From positions 287,094,875 to 287,158,874 of the forward strand of contig NC_073693.1 in the NCBI RefSeq assembly GCF_029784155.1: a stretch of DNA of 64,000 nucleotides. Direction: 5' to 3'. This document shows positions 1-12,628 of this stretch, in pieces. Source of the stretch: Uranotaenia lowii. Lineage: Eukaryota; Arthropoda; Insecta; Diptera; Culicidae. The notes beneath the pieces are model-generated. The model ran no database searches. It worked only from the letters and a program-made list of their open reading frames with translations, and had not been told where the DNA came from. Numbering within the stretch: the first letter of the stretch is position 1; each line of letters begins with the position of its first letter. Both the position numbers and the translations under genes were made by a program.

Positions 1-2233
1 TCACTTTTTATATACCTAGAGATTCATTAGAATCTCCTCTTTCGATTGACATACATTTTGTGTGGTGTTTTGAAAATTTGTAGCAACGTTTTTCGAATTT
101 ACTGAAAGCTGCCAGATTTCAACCAGTTTGGTCCACGTTTTCAACAGGTTGGTGTACAAATCTCGCACCCCTCACGTAGCTGCGGGAGAAACAAATCCTG
201 TAGCTCTCTTTTTGTCGCTCACCAAATCTACCTACCACCCAACCCAGCAGCAGGAGGAACTGCCGTCTCGCCGCGTGGTTTGTTGATTGATTGTGCTGAT
301 GCTGATGCCTCTTTGCGTAGTAAATGTTTTGATTTTAAAATAGAGAAATATTATTTTTCCAAATTGAAATGAGCTTCTTGAATCTTTTTAGATATTTTAT
401 CATTAGAATTCTTCAGTGATACATTTGTTTTGAATGTTATCGTGATTCTTTTCTGAATTTTCTGAATTTTAGAATTCTTCAGTGATACATTTTTTTTTTT
501 TGAATGCTATCATGATTCTTTTCTTTTATTTCAAGCAGTGTCTACTGCAGGAGACACAAAATCTATGATTCAAGTAACAAATATTCTGAAATTTTAATCA
601 GAAACTTTAATCAGAAATCGGAATTTGAATCGGAATCTGAAATTAGAATCTGAAATTTGAAATTAAATCTGAATCTGAAATCTGAATCTGAAATCTGAAT
701 CTGAAATCTGAATCTGAAATCTGAATCTGAAATCTGAATCTGAAATCTGAATCTGAAATCTGAATCTGAAATCTGAATCTGAAATCTGAATCTGAAATCT
801 GAATCTGAAATCTGAATCTGAAATCTGAATCTGAAATCTGAATCTGAAATCAGAATCTGAAATCTGAATCTGAAATCTGAATCTGAAATCTGAATCTGAA
901 ATCTGAATCTGAAATCTGAATCTGAAATCTGAATCTGAAATCTGAATCTGAAATCTGAATCTGAAATCTGAATCTGAAATCTGAAATCTGAATCTGAAAT
1001 CTGAATCTGAAATCTGAATCTGAAATCTGAATCTGAAATCTGAATCTGAAATCTGAATCTGAAATTTTAATTCTGAAATCTGAAATCTGAATCTGAAATC
1101 TGAATCTGAAATCTGAATCTGAAATCTGAATCTGAAATCTGAATCTGAAATCTGAATCTGAAATCTAAATCTGAAATCTGAATCTGAAATCTGAATCTGA
1201 AATCTGAATCTGAAATCTGAATCTGAAATCTGAATCTGAAATCTGAATCTGAAATCTGAATCTGAAATCTGAATCTGAAATCTGAATCTGAAATCTGAAT
1301 CTGAAATCTGAATCTGAAATCTGAAATCTGAATCTGAAATCTGAATCTGAAATCTGAATCTGAAATCTGAATCTGAAATCTGAATCTGAAATCTGAATCT
1401 GAAATCTGAATCTGAAATCTGAATCTGAAATCTGAATCTGAAATCTGAATCTGAAATCTGAATCTGAAATCTGAATCTGAAATCTGAATCTGAATCTGAA
1501 ATCTGAATCTGAAATCTGAAATCTGAATCTGAAATCTGAATCTGAAATCTGAATCTGAAATCTGAATCTGAAATCTGAATCTGAAATCTGAATCTGAAAT
1601 CTGAATCTGAAATCTGAATCTGAAATCTGAATCTGAAATCTGAATCTGAAATCTGAATCTGAAATCTGAATCTGAAATCTGAATCTGAAATCTGAATCTG
1701 AAATCTGAAATCTGAATCTGAATCTGAAATCTGAATCTGAAATCGGATCTTGAAATTGAAATCTGATATCTGAATCTGAAATCTGAAATCTGAAATCTGC
1801 AATCTGAAATCTGTAATCTGAAATCTGAATCATGGACGTGAACTTTAGAAATGTTGCCCATCCATTAAAATATTAAATCAAAAAAGATTCAAGCAATTCA
1901 TACAACAATAAAGCATTCATTTCGTTATCAACATCAGCACAATCAATCAACAAAACACGCGGCGAGACGGCAGTTCCTCCTGCTGCTGGGTTGGGTGGTA
2001 GGTAGATTTGGTGAGCGACAAAAAGAGAGCTACAGGATTTGTTTCTCCCGCAGCTACGTGAGGGGTGCGAGATTTGTACACCAACCTGTTGAAAACGTGG
2101 ACCAAACTGGTTGAAATCTGGCAGCTTTCAGTAAATTCGAAAAACGTTGCTACAAATTTTCAAAACACCACACAAAATGTATGTCAATCGAAAGAGGAGA
2201 TTCTAATGAATCTCTAGGTATATAAAAAGTGAC
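1..2233. mobile_element. Long inverted-repeat element with minisatellite core (left edge cut by window)
   Basis: Bases 1 to about 310 are the reverse complement of about 1925-2233 with perhaps one mismatch by eye. The arms read TCACTTTTTATATACC inward. The core is about 1.2 kb of a 13-bp tandem repeat with short AT-rich flanks. No transposase is visible. The match starts at base 1, so the arms probably extend left of the window and the true terminus and target duplication cannot be seen. Near-identity of the arms points to a recent insertion or arm conversion. The superfamily is not recognised; a non-autonomous foldback element is the best description. Confidence 0.75.
663..1830. repeat. 13-bp minisatellite (CTGAATCTGAAAT)n
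   Basis: About 88 head-to-tail units of CTGAATCTGAAAT, with occasional units shortened or lengthened by 3-7 bases. Because 13 is not a multiple of 3, three units make a 39-base cycle, and the minus strand lacks stops in all three frames, each reading the same 13-residue pattern rich in DFRF and QIQIS. The long minus-strand ORFs here are therefore repeat artefacts. The array edges are degenerate. Confidence 0.95.
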
Positions 2234-2998
2234 CAATTTGAGTTCAAATTTTAGAGAAACCACGCTAACAAAATCGCGTAAACCCACCGACACGAGGGGG
2301 AGTTTGAAAAATGACAAAAAAGATGTGAGTTTCATTACCATATACTGAACAACTGAGATTTTTGAGGAACCAACTATGTTCTACGGAAATAATAATAAAG
2401 TTAACGAAAAAAAACTAAAATTTGAATTTAGAGAATCGATCCATCGTTAATCGAGATACAGCAATGCAAAGCCAAAATTGGGTGACTTTTTTGAAGTAAG
2501 AATTTTTTCTACCGGAAGTTCCGGGATAGCGGCCAAAACTTCCTTTGGACCACCAAAAATTTATACATCCATGGATAGATTTATTCTTGACAATTCCAAA
2601 TATTATAAAATCAGCGCAATATTTGGAACCTGTCTCAAGTTATAGGCATTCGAAAAAGAGCTCTTTTTCGGGACTTTTTTCATTCGGAATCAGCTACTGG
2701 TGATTTCGTAAAATATTTCGACTTCATTTTTTAACATTGAGGAACTAGAATAAATTATCTATACAATGAATTAAAATTCATCGAAATCGGTCAATATTTG
2801 CGGCCAGGGGAACTTACGCAAACTCTCGGGTCATATAGACCCGAACAGCCTAATTACGGATTTTTTTGAGGGAGCACTTCCGGTGGTCACAGGAAGTTGC
2901 CTGGTACTACAGATTGTGTATTTCGTGATTCCCCAGGGAGGTTTTTAAAATCAAATTTTTGCGATTTTTTCTCGAAAAGTTATGATGATTTGAATGTG
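2234..2998. other. AT-rich repeat-like DNA without a gene
   Basis: No coding region is recognisable. A palindromic CGGGTCATATAGACCCG at about 2823 resembles the end sequence at 2999-3040, so this stretch is probably the body of the same element. Confidence 0.4.
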
Positions 2999-3041
2999 CG
3001 CTTCGGGTCATATTGACCCGAACGACTTTGGAGGGTTAAAT
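2999..3041. mobile_element. Right end of a TTAA-type (piggyBac-like) non-autonomous element
   Basis: Read on the minus strand this begins TTTAACCCTCCAAAG and contains the palindrome GGGTCATATTGACCC. The homologous site in the second PI4K2 copy reads GATTAAGTCAACTC at about 58530, so the sequence to the left looks inserted at a TTAA. A related end lies at 6718-6762. The matching left end was not found, so it may lie outside the window or be lost. Confidence 0.45.
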
Positions 3042-3079
3042 CAACTCAATTGTAGACCTATAGCTCGACAGATTTCATC

Positions 3080-3153
3080 TGACGAGTTGGCCTAGTGATA
3101 AGGTGTCGAAGAGGTTACTTGAGAGGACTTGAGCTCGAATCCAGGTCAAGGCG
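3080..3153 (+). repeat. tRNA-like SINE head
   Basis: An A-box-like TGGCCTAGTGATAAGG and a B-box-like GCTCGAATCC are spaced as in a tRNA, followed by a T run like a Pol III terminator. The acceptor stem does not pair cleanly, so this is a tRNA-derived SINE or decayed tRNA and not a working tRNA gene. The duplicated copy is at 58579-58650. Confidence 0.55.
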
Positions 3154-4644
3154 ATTTTTTTTTCATTTACTATTCATGATTGATTATTTTCCCAGAAAAT
3201 ATAAAATCGCATTAGAAATGATAGCTCAAATCGTTAACAATGTTAAAGCGAATCGTTATTCCTACTAAATAAGTAAACGATCGTAAAAATGGATACTTAA
3301 AGTCAGTATAAATCGGACATGATAAAAAGTCCGCCATGTTTGCAAATTTGTTCTCTTTTGCAAGATTCAAGTGAGAAAACAACCTTGTTGCTCTCTCTGC
3401 CATAAGCAGTGAAATCAGATTGCTAAAAATCAGATGCTTCATTTGGAAAAAAATGTCCAATGAGTGAAGCAGCAAATATTTTCGCTGGCAACGGGGGTGC
3501 GTGTGCCTCCACTTTGGTAGGTAAATGCTGTTTTTTCGAGTTTTATGCGATGATTCTATAATGTATATAAACGTATAACAAAGTTTGTTGAGAAATATAC
3601 CTACAAAAATGTTTGCTGGGTTGATTTTTGCATTGTACGGTATGATGCAAATGCAACAATCAAAAGACTATAATGCACTTTTTCAAGTTTCAGCCAGTTG
3701 CCAAATAGACTCCTTTAGTGTCTGAACGCGAAACAGTGATGTAACTCACATAATATAGCTGTATTTTTTGGTTAAATAAGCGTCCTCCTTAAGGTGGCAA
3801 TTAAACCCTTATATCTCCTACATTTTTTACGACTTTCTTAACAGATTTTTTTTCGATGAGTTAACAGTATTCGCAGGGACTGGGAAAACCGGGAAAAAAC
3901 TGGAATTTTGAATTAAAACCGGGAAAAAAATTGTGGATAGTTTTGACCATACATTATTCAATTCTTAATTTCCTTCATTTCATCATATTTTTTTCCCAGA
4001 AGCAGGGAAATATTTGGATTTAACTTTCGTGGCAAAATGCGTGAAAATTCGGGATATTTTTTTTCAAAAATCGGATTAGCTGAGCGCATACATTTAAGTG
4101 CTCTGAAGTGTTCGACTTCCATGTCCAGAATATTTTAAGCTAAAGTATCGAGCATAACATATTTCTTAGTTCACGGTTATTTTACAAGGAATTTGAAATG
4201 CAGAATATATACCTTACTAAACTTTTTTTTACGAATCTCAGGGAAAAGTAGACCTACATATCCCAATGAAGAAATACGTGAAAAGAATTATTTTTTTAAT
4301 AATATTGTGACTTCAAGGATGTGATGTGAATTTGTAGTTAACTTCATATGTTTTACATCATACAAAGAGTCAAACAAAAATCGAAGGAATTTGTAGGAAA
4401 TAAAGATGAATTGTTAATAAAAGTTAGTGAGAGTGATAAAAGTAATGCATTCACGTAATTCAGCCATGATTGCAAGTGATTTTTTTACGTAAATTTATTC
4501 ATTTTCGGCGGTTTGGAGTTAAGTTTACGAAAGGCATCATTACTTCTTTGACAATTTATTAAAATTAAGCATTAGAAACTGAAATTAAAATTCGAATCCT
4601 ACAACCAAATTCAAAATTAATTTCTGATTTATGGATCAGTAATC

Positions 4645-5330
4645 TAAGGAGTGTATTCGAAAAAAAATGTTGTTCACTTTGTTTCGTGAATAACTTTTGA
4701 ATGCATGGATGGAAATTGATGAAATTTTCAGTGAAACTACCTAGTCATGTAATGTGTACGTGCACAAAATTTGGTGACAATCTGTCAAGAGGTTTTTGAG
4801 ATCCAATACTGAACGTCCAATACTGAAGGTCATTCACAATTATTTCTGGGTAGGACCGGGAAAAAATCCAAAAAAGTCCCAGTGGGAGACCCAAAAACAG
4901 CTGGGAATCAACTATTCGACCAAAATTCACAAGGTAAATCATTTAAGAAGTCCTAGAGAACCCTATAGTGAGCCAAAATTTGACTAAAAGTTAAGATTGT
5001 TGATTCCATGAAGTGAGAGGAATGTTAGAGGTTTTTTCAAGCTCAATCCGAAAATATGAATGAGGAAGTGATAAATAAGCCAATTTTTCTGACTGATTCA
5101 TCTAGCTAGTTTTCAAATAGGCTTGACATCACTTCTACAAGTTAGAAAAGCTGCCCACCGGTAAAACAAACAAAATGCGGTGGTAAAATCGTGCGCAAAA
5201 TATTTGGACTGCTTGTGGAGAGATATTTCAAAAAAAATTCGTAATAGACAGCAAAACCGAACTCTTTGGCGGTCACCTGGCAGGTTTCCATCCAAAACTT
5301 TATGTTGACAAGTCTCGCCTGTATTTCCCG
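4645..5330 (+). mobile_element. MITE-family fragment (AGGAGTGTATTCGAA end)
   Basis: Starts at TA followed by AGGAGTGTATTCGAA, the same terminus as the complete element at 9994-11221. Related copies lie at about 60331-60800 and, in reverse, 23936-24487. Only the left end is clear. The short ORFs on both strands are not shared between copies and look spurious. Confidence 0.6.
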
Positions 5331-5667
5331 GAGATAAACAAGGATAAAAAATTGAAAAAAATAATGTCCAGTACTTGAGCAGGCTAACGATCTGCGAAAC
5401 TGCAAATTTCTAATTCTTTCATAACGATTGACAGGATTGATGGCTAAAATACGAAGAAGACTGCCTCCAAATGCGACCGTTTTCTCTGCAAAGCTCTCCA
5501 ATAGGTCCCACGAAGTTTATCCTCTGTTTAAGTTGCATCTGGAATCATGCCATCACGCAAAAACGGTGGACATTAATCATGCGCTTGTTTTTTATGCACA
5601 CTTCTTTAACTTTTTTAAATTAAAAAAGCATTAATAAACAAATATTCTTATAAACATCGCTTGAAAC

Positions 5668-7362
5668 TAGAGATGTACCGAATAGTGGTATTCGGCGAAC
5701 GGCCGAATACCGAATATTGACCTTTTCAACTATTCGGCCAAACGAATATTCGGCCGAATATTCGGCCGAATATTCGGTCGAATATTCCACTGAGTTTTCA
5801 ATGAAAAAACCTTAAGTGATTATTTCAATGCTTTCTATTTAATCCATATTAACCTCACGTTTTTAGTCGATTTTTTTCACCCAAATGAAATTATCAGAGA
5901 GTTTTGCAAAATATTTTTTATGTAGGGGTCTTTCTGATTTTAAAAATCTCACCAATAACTGAAAAGACGTCAGATGACTTGTCGCTTCTAGGGCCAATGT
6001 CTTTGGCGTTCCTTTGAAATCTGAGATAAAACATGTCGAAACAGATGCCAAGCTATTTATAATTGCTTCTCTGATATTGAATTAGATAAAGGTCGCATTT
6101 GAGCAAGATATCTTTAAAATATTTGTTGATTAGATAGCTGATCTTTAAACTTAACCTTCCAAAGCCGTTCGCTAAATATCCGTTTCGGGAAAATTTGACT
6201 TCTAGATTGATTTCGTTCTCCTGGCTGTAAATGTTAACCGATTTTGATGATATTATATTCATTGTGTAGGTAATTTATTCTTATTACTTAACATTTTAAA
6301 ATAAAGTCGATATGTATTTCCAGGTTATCAGAAACTGGTTCAGAATGTAAAAAGTCCGAATAATCAATTTTATTTTTAAAATACTCATAACTTCTGACAG
6401 CTTTTCTGTATTGAAGTGTTATGTTGATGTTTGAAATTGTTAAGAATCCATCTATCCGACAATGTATAGATATGTTGGGGTCCAATGAAAGTTTTGACCG
6501 CTATGACAGATCTTCGGTAGAAAAAAATCTCATTTTTAAAAAACGACATCCAATTTCGTCTTTGCTTAGCTATATTTCATTTCACAATGAACCGATTTTC
6601 CAAACTCAAATTTTAGTTTTTTGGCGTTAATTTGATCATTATTTTCATAGAACATACTTGGTTTGTCAAAATTACCAGTTCATCAGTATATTGGAAAGAC
6701 GATAAAGATGTTTGAAATGTGCGTTTCGGGTCATATTGACCCGAACAGCTTTGGAGGGTTAAGCAAACCATACTTTCAACCACATGTATAAAGACGTTCA
6801 GGCATTCAGAACGATTTTTGAAAAAAAGGGCAGAATTTAAGTATATTTTGAAATTTTTGAGAAATTGAACCCCAAATCTTAAAATTTTTATAATGGATTT
6901 GGAGTTTTTTATTTGATTTAGCAAGTAATCTGAATAAACCCGAGAAAAACTCGGGAAGTATTGAACAATATCTGGATATCCCGTTAGGTTTGACTTATCT
7001 GGATTCATATTATTTGATTTATGGGCAAGCCCGAATATATCCAGAAAATCTGGAATAAACTATAACCAAAGTATAAAGCGATATCTTTCAGCATTCTTCT
7101 GTACGATCTAAAGTGAAAGATACATGGATACACCCTAGATGTTTTGCTGAAACCATAAGTTTTTAATGATTGTTTAGCTTTTACAACATTACTTTTGGAT
7201 ATTTGATAAAATTTTCAAGCCTGTAGAAGATATTCGGCCTATTCGGCCTATTCGGCCGAATACTTAGCTCAACTATTCGGTGAGCCAAATATTCGGCTTA
7301 ACGGTTTTTTGTTGATATTCGGCGCCGAATATTCGGCCGACCGAATATTCGGTACATCTCTA
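5668..7362. mobile_element. Non-autonomous hAT element, present only in copy 1
   Basis: Termini are TAGAGATGTACCGAATA and its exact reverse complement, flanked by the 8-bp duplication CTTGAAAC at 5660-5667 and 7363-7370. The other PI4K2 copy has the empty site near 61987. Both subterminal zones are rich in ATTCGGCCGAAT palindromes, as expected for transposase binding. About 1.7 kb of interior has no recognisable transposase. A TTAA-type end at 6718-6762 may be a nested insertion. Confidence 0.9.
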
Positions 7363-7874
7363 CTTGAAACTAACGATATCTTTTCGTTGGCTATCGAAAC
7401 GAAGCTTGACTTTCTTATCCACATTGATCAGCCAGTATTACAAATTAATTTTAGTTTTTTTTTTCATAAAGCTTAAGTCTTCATCAAAGTTGTTTAGCGG
7501 AAAATTTCCTTTAGAGAATTTATAAATTGGCACCAAAACCATAAACAGGCTCGTTTCCACAGATGAAACAAATATGATGTTGATTTTTCAGTACAAAATA
7601 TTCAATTTTCCCATACAAACATAAAAGTCCAAATTTACTCATGTAAACGCTACTTGAAAATTCTGCAAAAAAACATGGAGGAATTTTTAATAAAGAAAGC
7701 TTTAAAACCCCAGGGTTTGAGAAATTCAAAAATTACCCCAAATCGACTCAGTCTATAGGTACAATTCAATAATATTAATCCTATTTGATTACACAATGAA
7801 CAGAAAAGATTTCATCTCGAGTAATGAACTAGTCACTGGAATATCAGATTGGAATTTACTCATGTTTCAATTAA

Positions 7875-9313
<1,439 letters not shown>

Positions 9314-9386
9314 TAGTACAACATAAAGTTTGAAAAATTTATTAATCTTTGACATTGATTTTCTATTGGCTTATTCTAATTGTGCA

Positions 9387-9392
9387 AATAAA
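9387..9392 (+). terminator. Candidate poly(A) signal of PI4K2 copy 1
   Basis: A canonical AATAAA lies 73 bases after the TAA stop. A cleavage site cannot be seen directly. The equivalent in copy 2 falls just past the window end. Confidence 0.5.
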
Positions 9393-9756
9393 TATTCAAC
9401 ACAATACTATGGTAGCTTTTCTAAAAAAAATCAGATATTGAAGCGCACATTCTTCTAACTTTGACACTCTGCCACATCTACTTCAATTATTATTTTTTCT
9501 CATATAATTTCATGAAATTTTCACACTGATTCAACTTGTCATCTTTTATTCAGCAATATTTGAGCATCATCTATGAACTGCGAAGAGAGATAAAGCTTTT
9601 CTCGTAAAAAAGAGAAATTTGAGGTTTCTTCACAAAGTTAGCAGTAACTTTGCCAATTTTACTTTTATTGAATTATTTGATATTAATTATTTTGGATAGG
9701 ATTTTACCTGTTTTTCTTCGATCGTTTATTCAGTTGGGCACAATCAAATCTACCTT

Positions 9757-9985
9757 CCATTCGGCCGAACAGTCTCCGGCAGGATGACATTCAGCCAGAT
9801 GACTCATTCAGCCTGGTGGCTTACTTGGCTTGCTCAACTTTTTGGCCTCGTGTCCATTCGGCCTAATGTAAATTTGGCCTAGAAACCATTCGACCCAGTG
9901 ATCATTCGGCCACACGGCTAACGATCCAACTTGGGCGAACACTTTTCGGTTGGATAACCTTTGGCCTCATGATTCACTCGGCATA
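9757..9985. repeat. Degenerate minisatellite of CATTCGGCC-type units
   Basis: Repeated variants of CATTCGGCCNAATG occur about every 20 bases. The array resumes at 11262-11325 after the element at 9994-11221, so that element split an older array. No coding content. Confidence 0.7.
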
Positions 9986-9993
9986 GTAGACTA

Positions 9994-11221
9994 AGGAGGG
10001 TATTCGAAAGTGAAGCTTCCTAGTAATGTCATGTTTAGGTACATGTGTAAATTTCGTGACGTTATGTCAAGTGGTTTTTGAGATAGCGTCTAATTAAGAA
10101 GTTCATTTACTTTAAATGTTGGGCGCCAAGTGGGCCATCTATAATTTCATCCCAGAAAATTTAGCAGATTGCCCCTTTTCGGCACCAAAACAACTATTTG
10201 ACTTTTTAGCACTGCACCACGATTTTCGCGTATTTCCAAACCGGACCGGAAGTCCTTTGCAGGGGAAACGATCGCAGTCTTCTTTCTATATATATCCATT
10301 CATTGTGTCGATCGTTCACTGTCTGATTTGCCGCTTCCACAGATCGCCAGTCTCTTTAAGTGCTAGACATCAAGTTTTTCAATGTTTTTTCGTCGTTTTT
10401 CTCCGGAACACCTAGGCGAGATTTTCCAACGAGAATTTTCTAGCTGGAAACCTGACTGTCCATAACAAAAAATTTCAAAATATATCCTCTCTAGTGGTCC
10501 AAAAATTTTGCGCTCGATTTGACCACCGTGTTTTGTTTATTTTTTTTCAGGAATTTTTTCATCCTATTGAATGATTCATCCCATTTTTGTTTATTTCACC
10601 GATGGGCAGCTTTTTTTGTAGAAATGTAATCGGGCCTATTTTTTATTCAGATACACCAACCAGACCATTTTTTTTTATTACTGTCTCATTCGAAATTTTC
10701 AGATAACGCTTAAAAATAGAGTTTCCAATCCCGGGCTTTCCCGATCAGGAATTCCCGGAAATCAAAAAAAAATTGGGAATCCCAGAATGCCGAACAATGC
10801 TGAAAAATTCCGGAAACTCTCGAACGCAATAAATAGCGTTAAATTACATAAATTTTACACGTCCTTAATTAAATAATGGATCAGATTCAGAAAAATGATT
10901 GAAATGATAAAGGTAGTTTTATAAATGGTATAGATTCAATCATTAAACACTTTTTGAAACAAATAGATGGTTATCTGAAAATTTATAAGGAATGATGAAC
11001 AATCTGAAGTATATAAAACCAACTTCTTTCAAAAAGATTGTTCAATTGGCTTCTGTATTGAACGCTATCTCAAAAACCACTTGACAGAACGTCGCCAAAT
11101 TTTGTACATGTGAAATAACATTACTAAGTAGCTTAACTGAAAATTCAATTAATTTCCGTTCATGCATTCAAAAATTATTCAAAAAACAAAGTGTTGCATT
11201 TTTTTTTTCGAATACATTCCT
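9994..11221. mobile_element. Complete MITE, TA target, AGGAGNGTATTCGAA inverted ends
   Basis: The left end AGGAGGGTATTCGAA follows TA at 9992-9993; the right end is TTCGAATACATTCCT before TA at 11222-11223. Inverted similarity extends over 100 bases inward (TGACGTTATGTCAAGTGG on the left, CCACTTGACAGAACGTC on the right). TA duplication suggests a Tc1/mariner-type mobiliser. No transposase is visible; the 99-residue ORF at 10116-10415 is not recognised. Confidence 0.75.
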
Positions 11222-11261
11222 TATTCCGTCTGAAAACCCATTCGTAGCTATCGTCGATCGG

Positions 11262-11325
11262 CTGGACGAAATTCGGTCAACTGGCCTTTTGCCTAACGAC
11301 TTTCGGCCGAATGACCTAGCCCTGC
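11262..11325. repeat. Continuation of CATTCGGCC-type minisatellite
   Basis: Units such as TTTCGGCCGAATGACC continue the array interrupted at 9994. Confidence 0.6.
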
Positions 11326-11936
11326 TTATAGCCATCTAAATACAAGGATAAAATTAACATTCGAACCACTTTAGACAATATTCTCTATGGTCAAGGCAGT
11401 TTAAAGCTGAAGATAGAAGCTTAAAAAGCATCTAGAAATCTGCATTTTTTTTTCACACGAATGTCGTACAGTCTTGCACTTGCACCCAGTTTTTAAGGTA
11501 TATGTTTGTGAGATTTTCTTACCGGAACTGTATCCACTTGATTGAAGATTTTGATGAAGGGCATTTTTACACTTATAAGTGTTTTATGAATGTTTTATGG
11601 AGATTAGGCAATTAGTTTAGTTTTAGTGGTACTAACTCATCTAGTTAAGTTACAATGTTGAGAATGTAGCAGATTGAAACAAAACAAAATTCGCAGGTTT
11701 GAGCTTTCAAAGGTTCAATTGAGTTACAAGAATATAGTGGCAACATACCTAACAAAATTAACAGATTTAAGCTTTTATAAAAATCTTTCATTAACTATCG
11801 TAATATTTGAATCATTTAATCCTGGAGTTATTTTTATGGAGATAAATCATGTATAATTTAAAAAAAAATTTTTTTTTTGGTTTAGATTGAAATGGTAACA
11901 AAAAGATTATTGAACTATCAAACTTTTCTCAAATCT

Positions 11937-12173
11937 TCCACAGATCAAAAGTGAACCCTGGGTCGGCACGATTTTTCTCATTCCAACAGCGCTTCCAAAA
12001 TAAAAGTCCATTCTTTTCATGGTGTTAGAATGGGTTGACACTCGTTGTCCTTTGATTGCGACTGTTGACGATCCTTGTAAGCTGACCGACACACATTTGG
12101 AGAATGCGACATCGGACATGGGACTAAGACGAAAAAAACTAAAACTCCGAAACAATTACCTAACTATTCATTA
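11937..12173 (+). pseudogene. Possible decayed exon, unrecognised
   Basis: After the acceptor-like CTTCCACAG one plus frame reads about 78 codons with a single TAA, in local sequence richer in GC than its surroundings. It contains SEPWVGTIFLIPT and, after the stop, WVDTRCPLIATVDDPC. No family is recognised. It may be an old gene fragment, transposon-derived coding sequence, or chance. The antisense ORF at 11907-12155 is equally unrecognised. Confidence 0.2.
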
Positions 12174-12628
12174 ATGAAACAGTGTAATGCACCTAATAAT
12201 TGAACCGGGTAAGATGATGAAACGTTCTGGGAACATAACTTTCTTTTTTTAAAACAGTTTAGTGCACGATGAAAACAGAAGAAAAACGAACAGTTTACAT
12301 GTATTATCAATAAAAAAAATAATAAAAAAAAGGATCGTGAAAAATAGATATTGAACGTGTATAGAAGAACAACCTATTGATATAGAATTCTCTCTTCAAA
12401 AGTTATGATCTTTCGTTTTCTTTCTGATTGTGATGCGTTTATTTGTAAATATCGGAACCATTCTTCCAATTCAAACCTTTTGTTTTGTTTATATTCGACC
12501 ATAAAATAAAAACTATCTAATAAGTAGAGAATCTTGATGAGAAAAAAAAATCAAACATAACTAGTCTTATTTCATAATTATTACAAATTTGTGCAACAAC
12601 AAGGGTCAAAGTATATATGTATCTACAG

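Noticed and set aside
663..1830. CRISPR-like array
   Set aside because: Units are contiguous without spacers, and the genome is eukaryotic.
663..1861. Three long minus-strand ORFs of 222-379 residues rich in FRFQIQISDS
   Set aside because: They are the 13-bp minisatellite read in three frames; period and lack of stops explain them fully.
6613..7008. 131-residue minus ORF inside the hAT element as its transposase
   Set aside because: No hAT dimerisation or catalytic motif; AT-rich chance frame.
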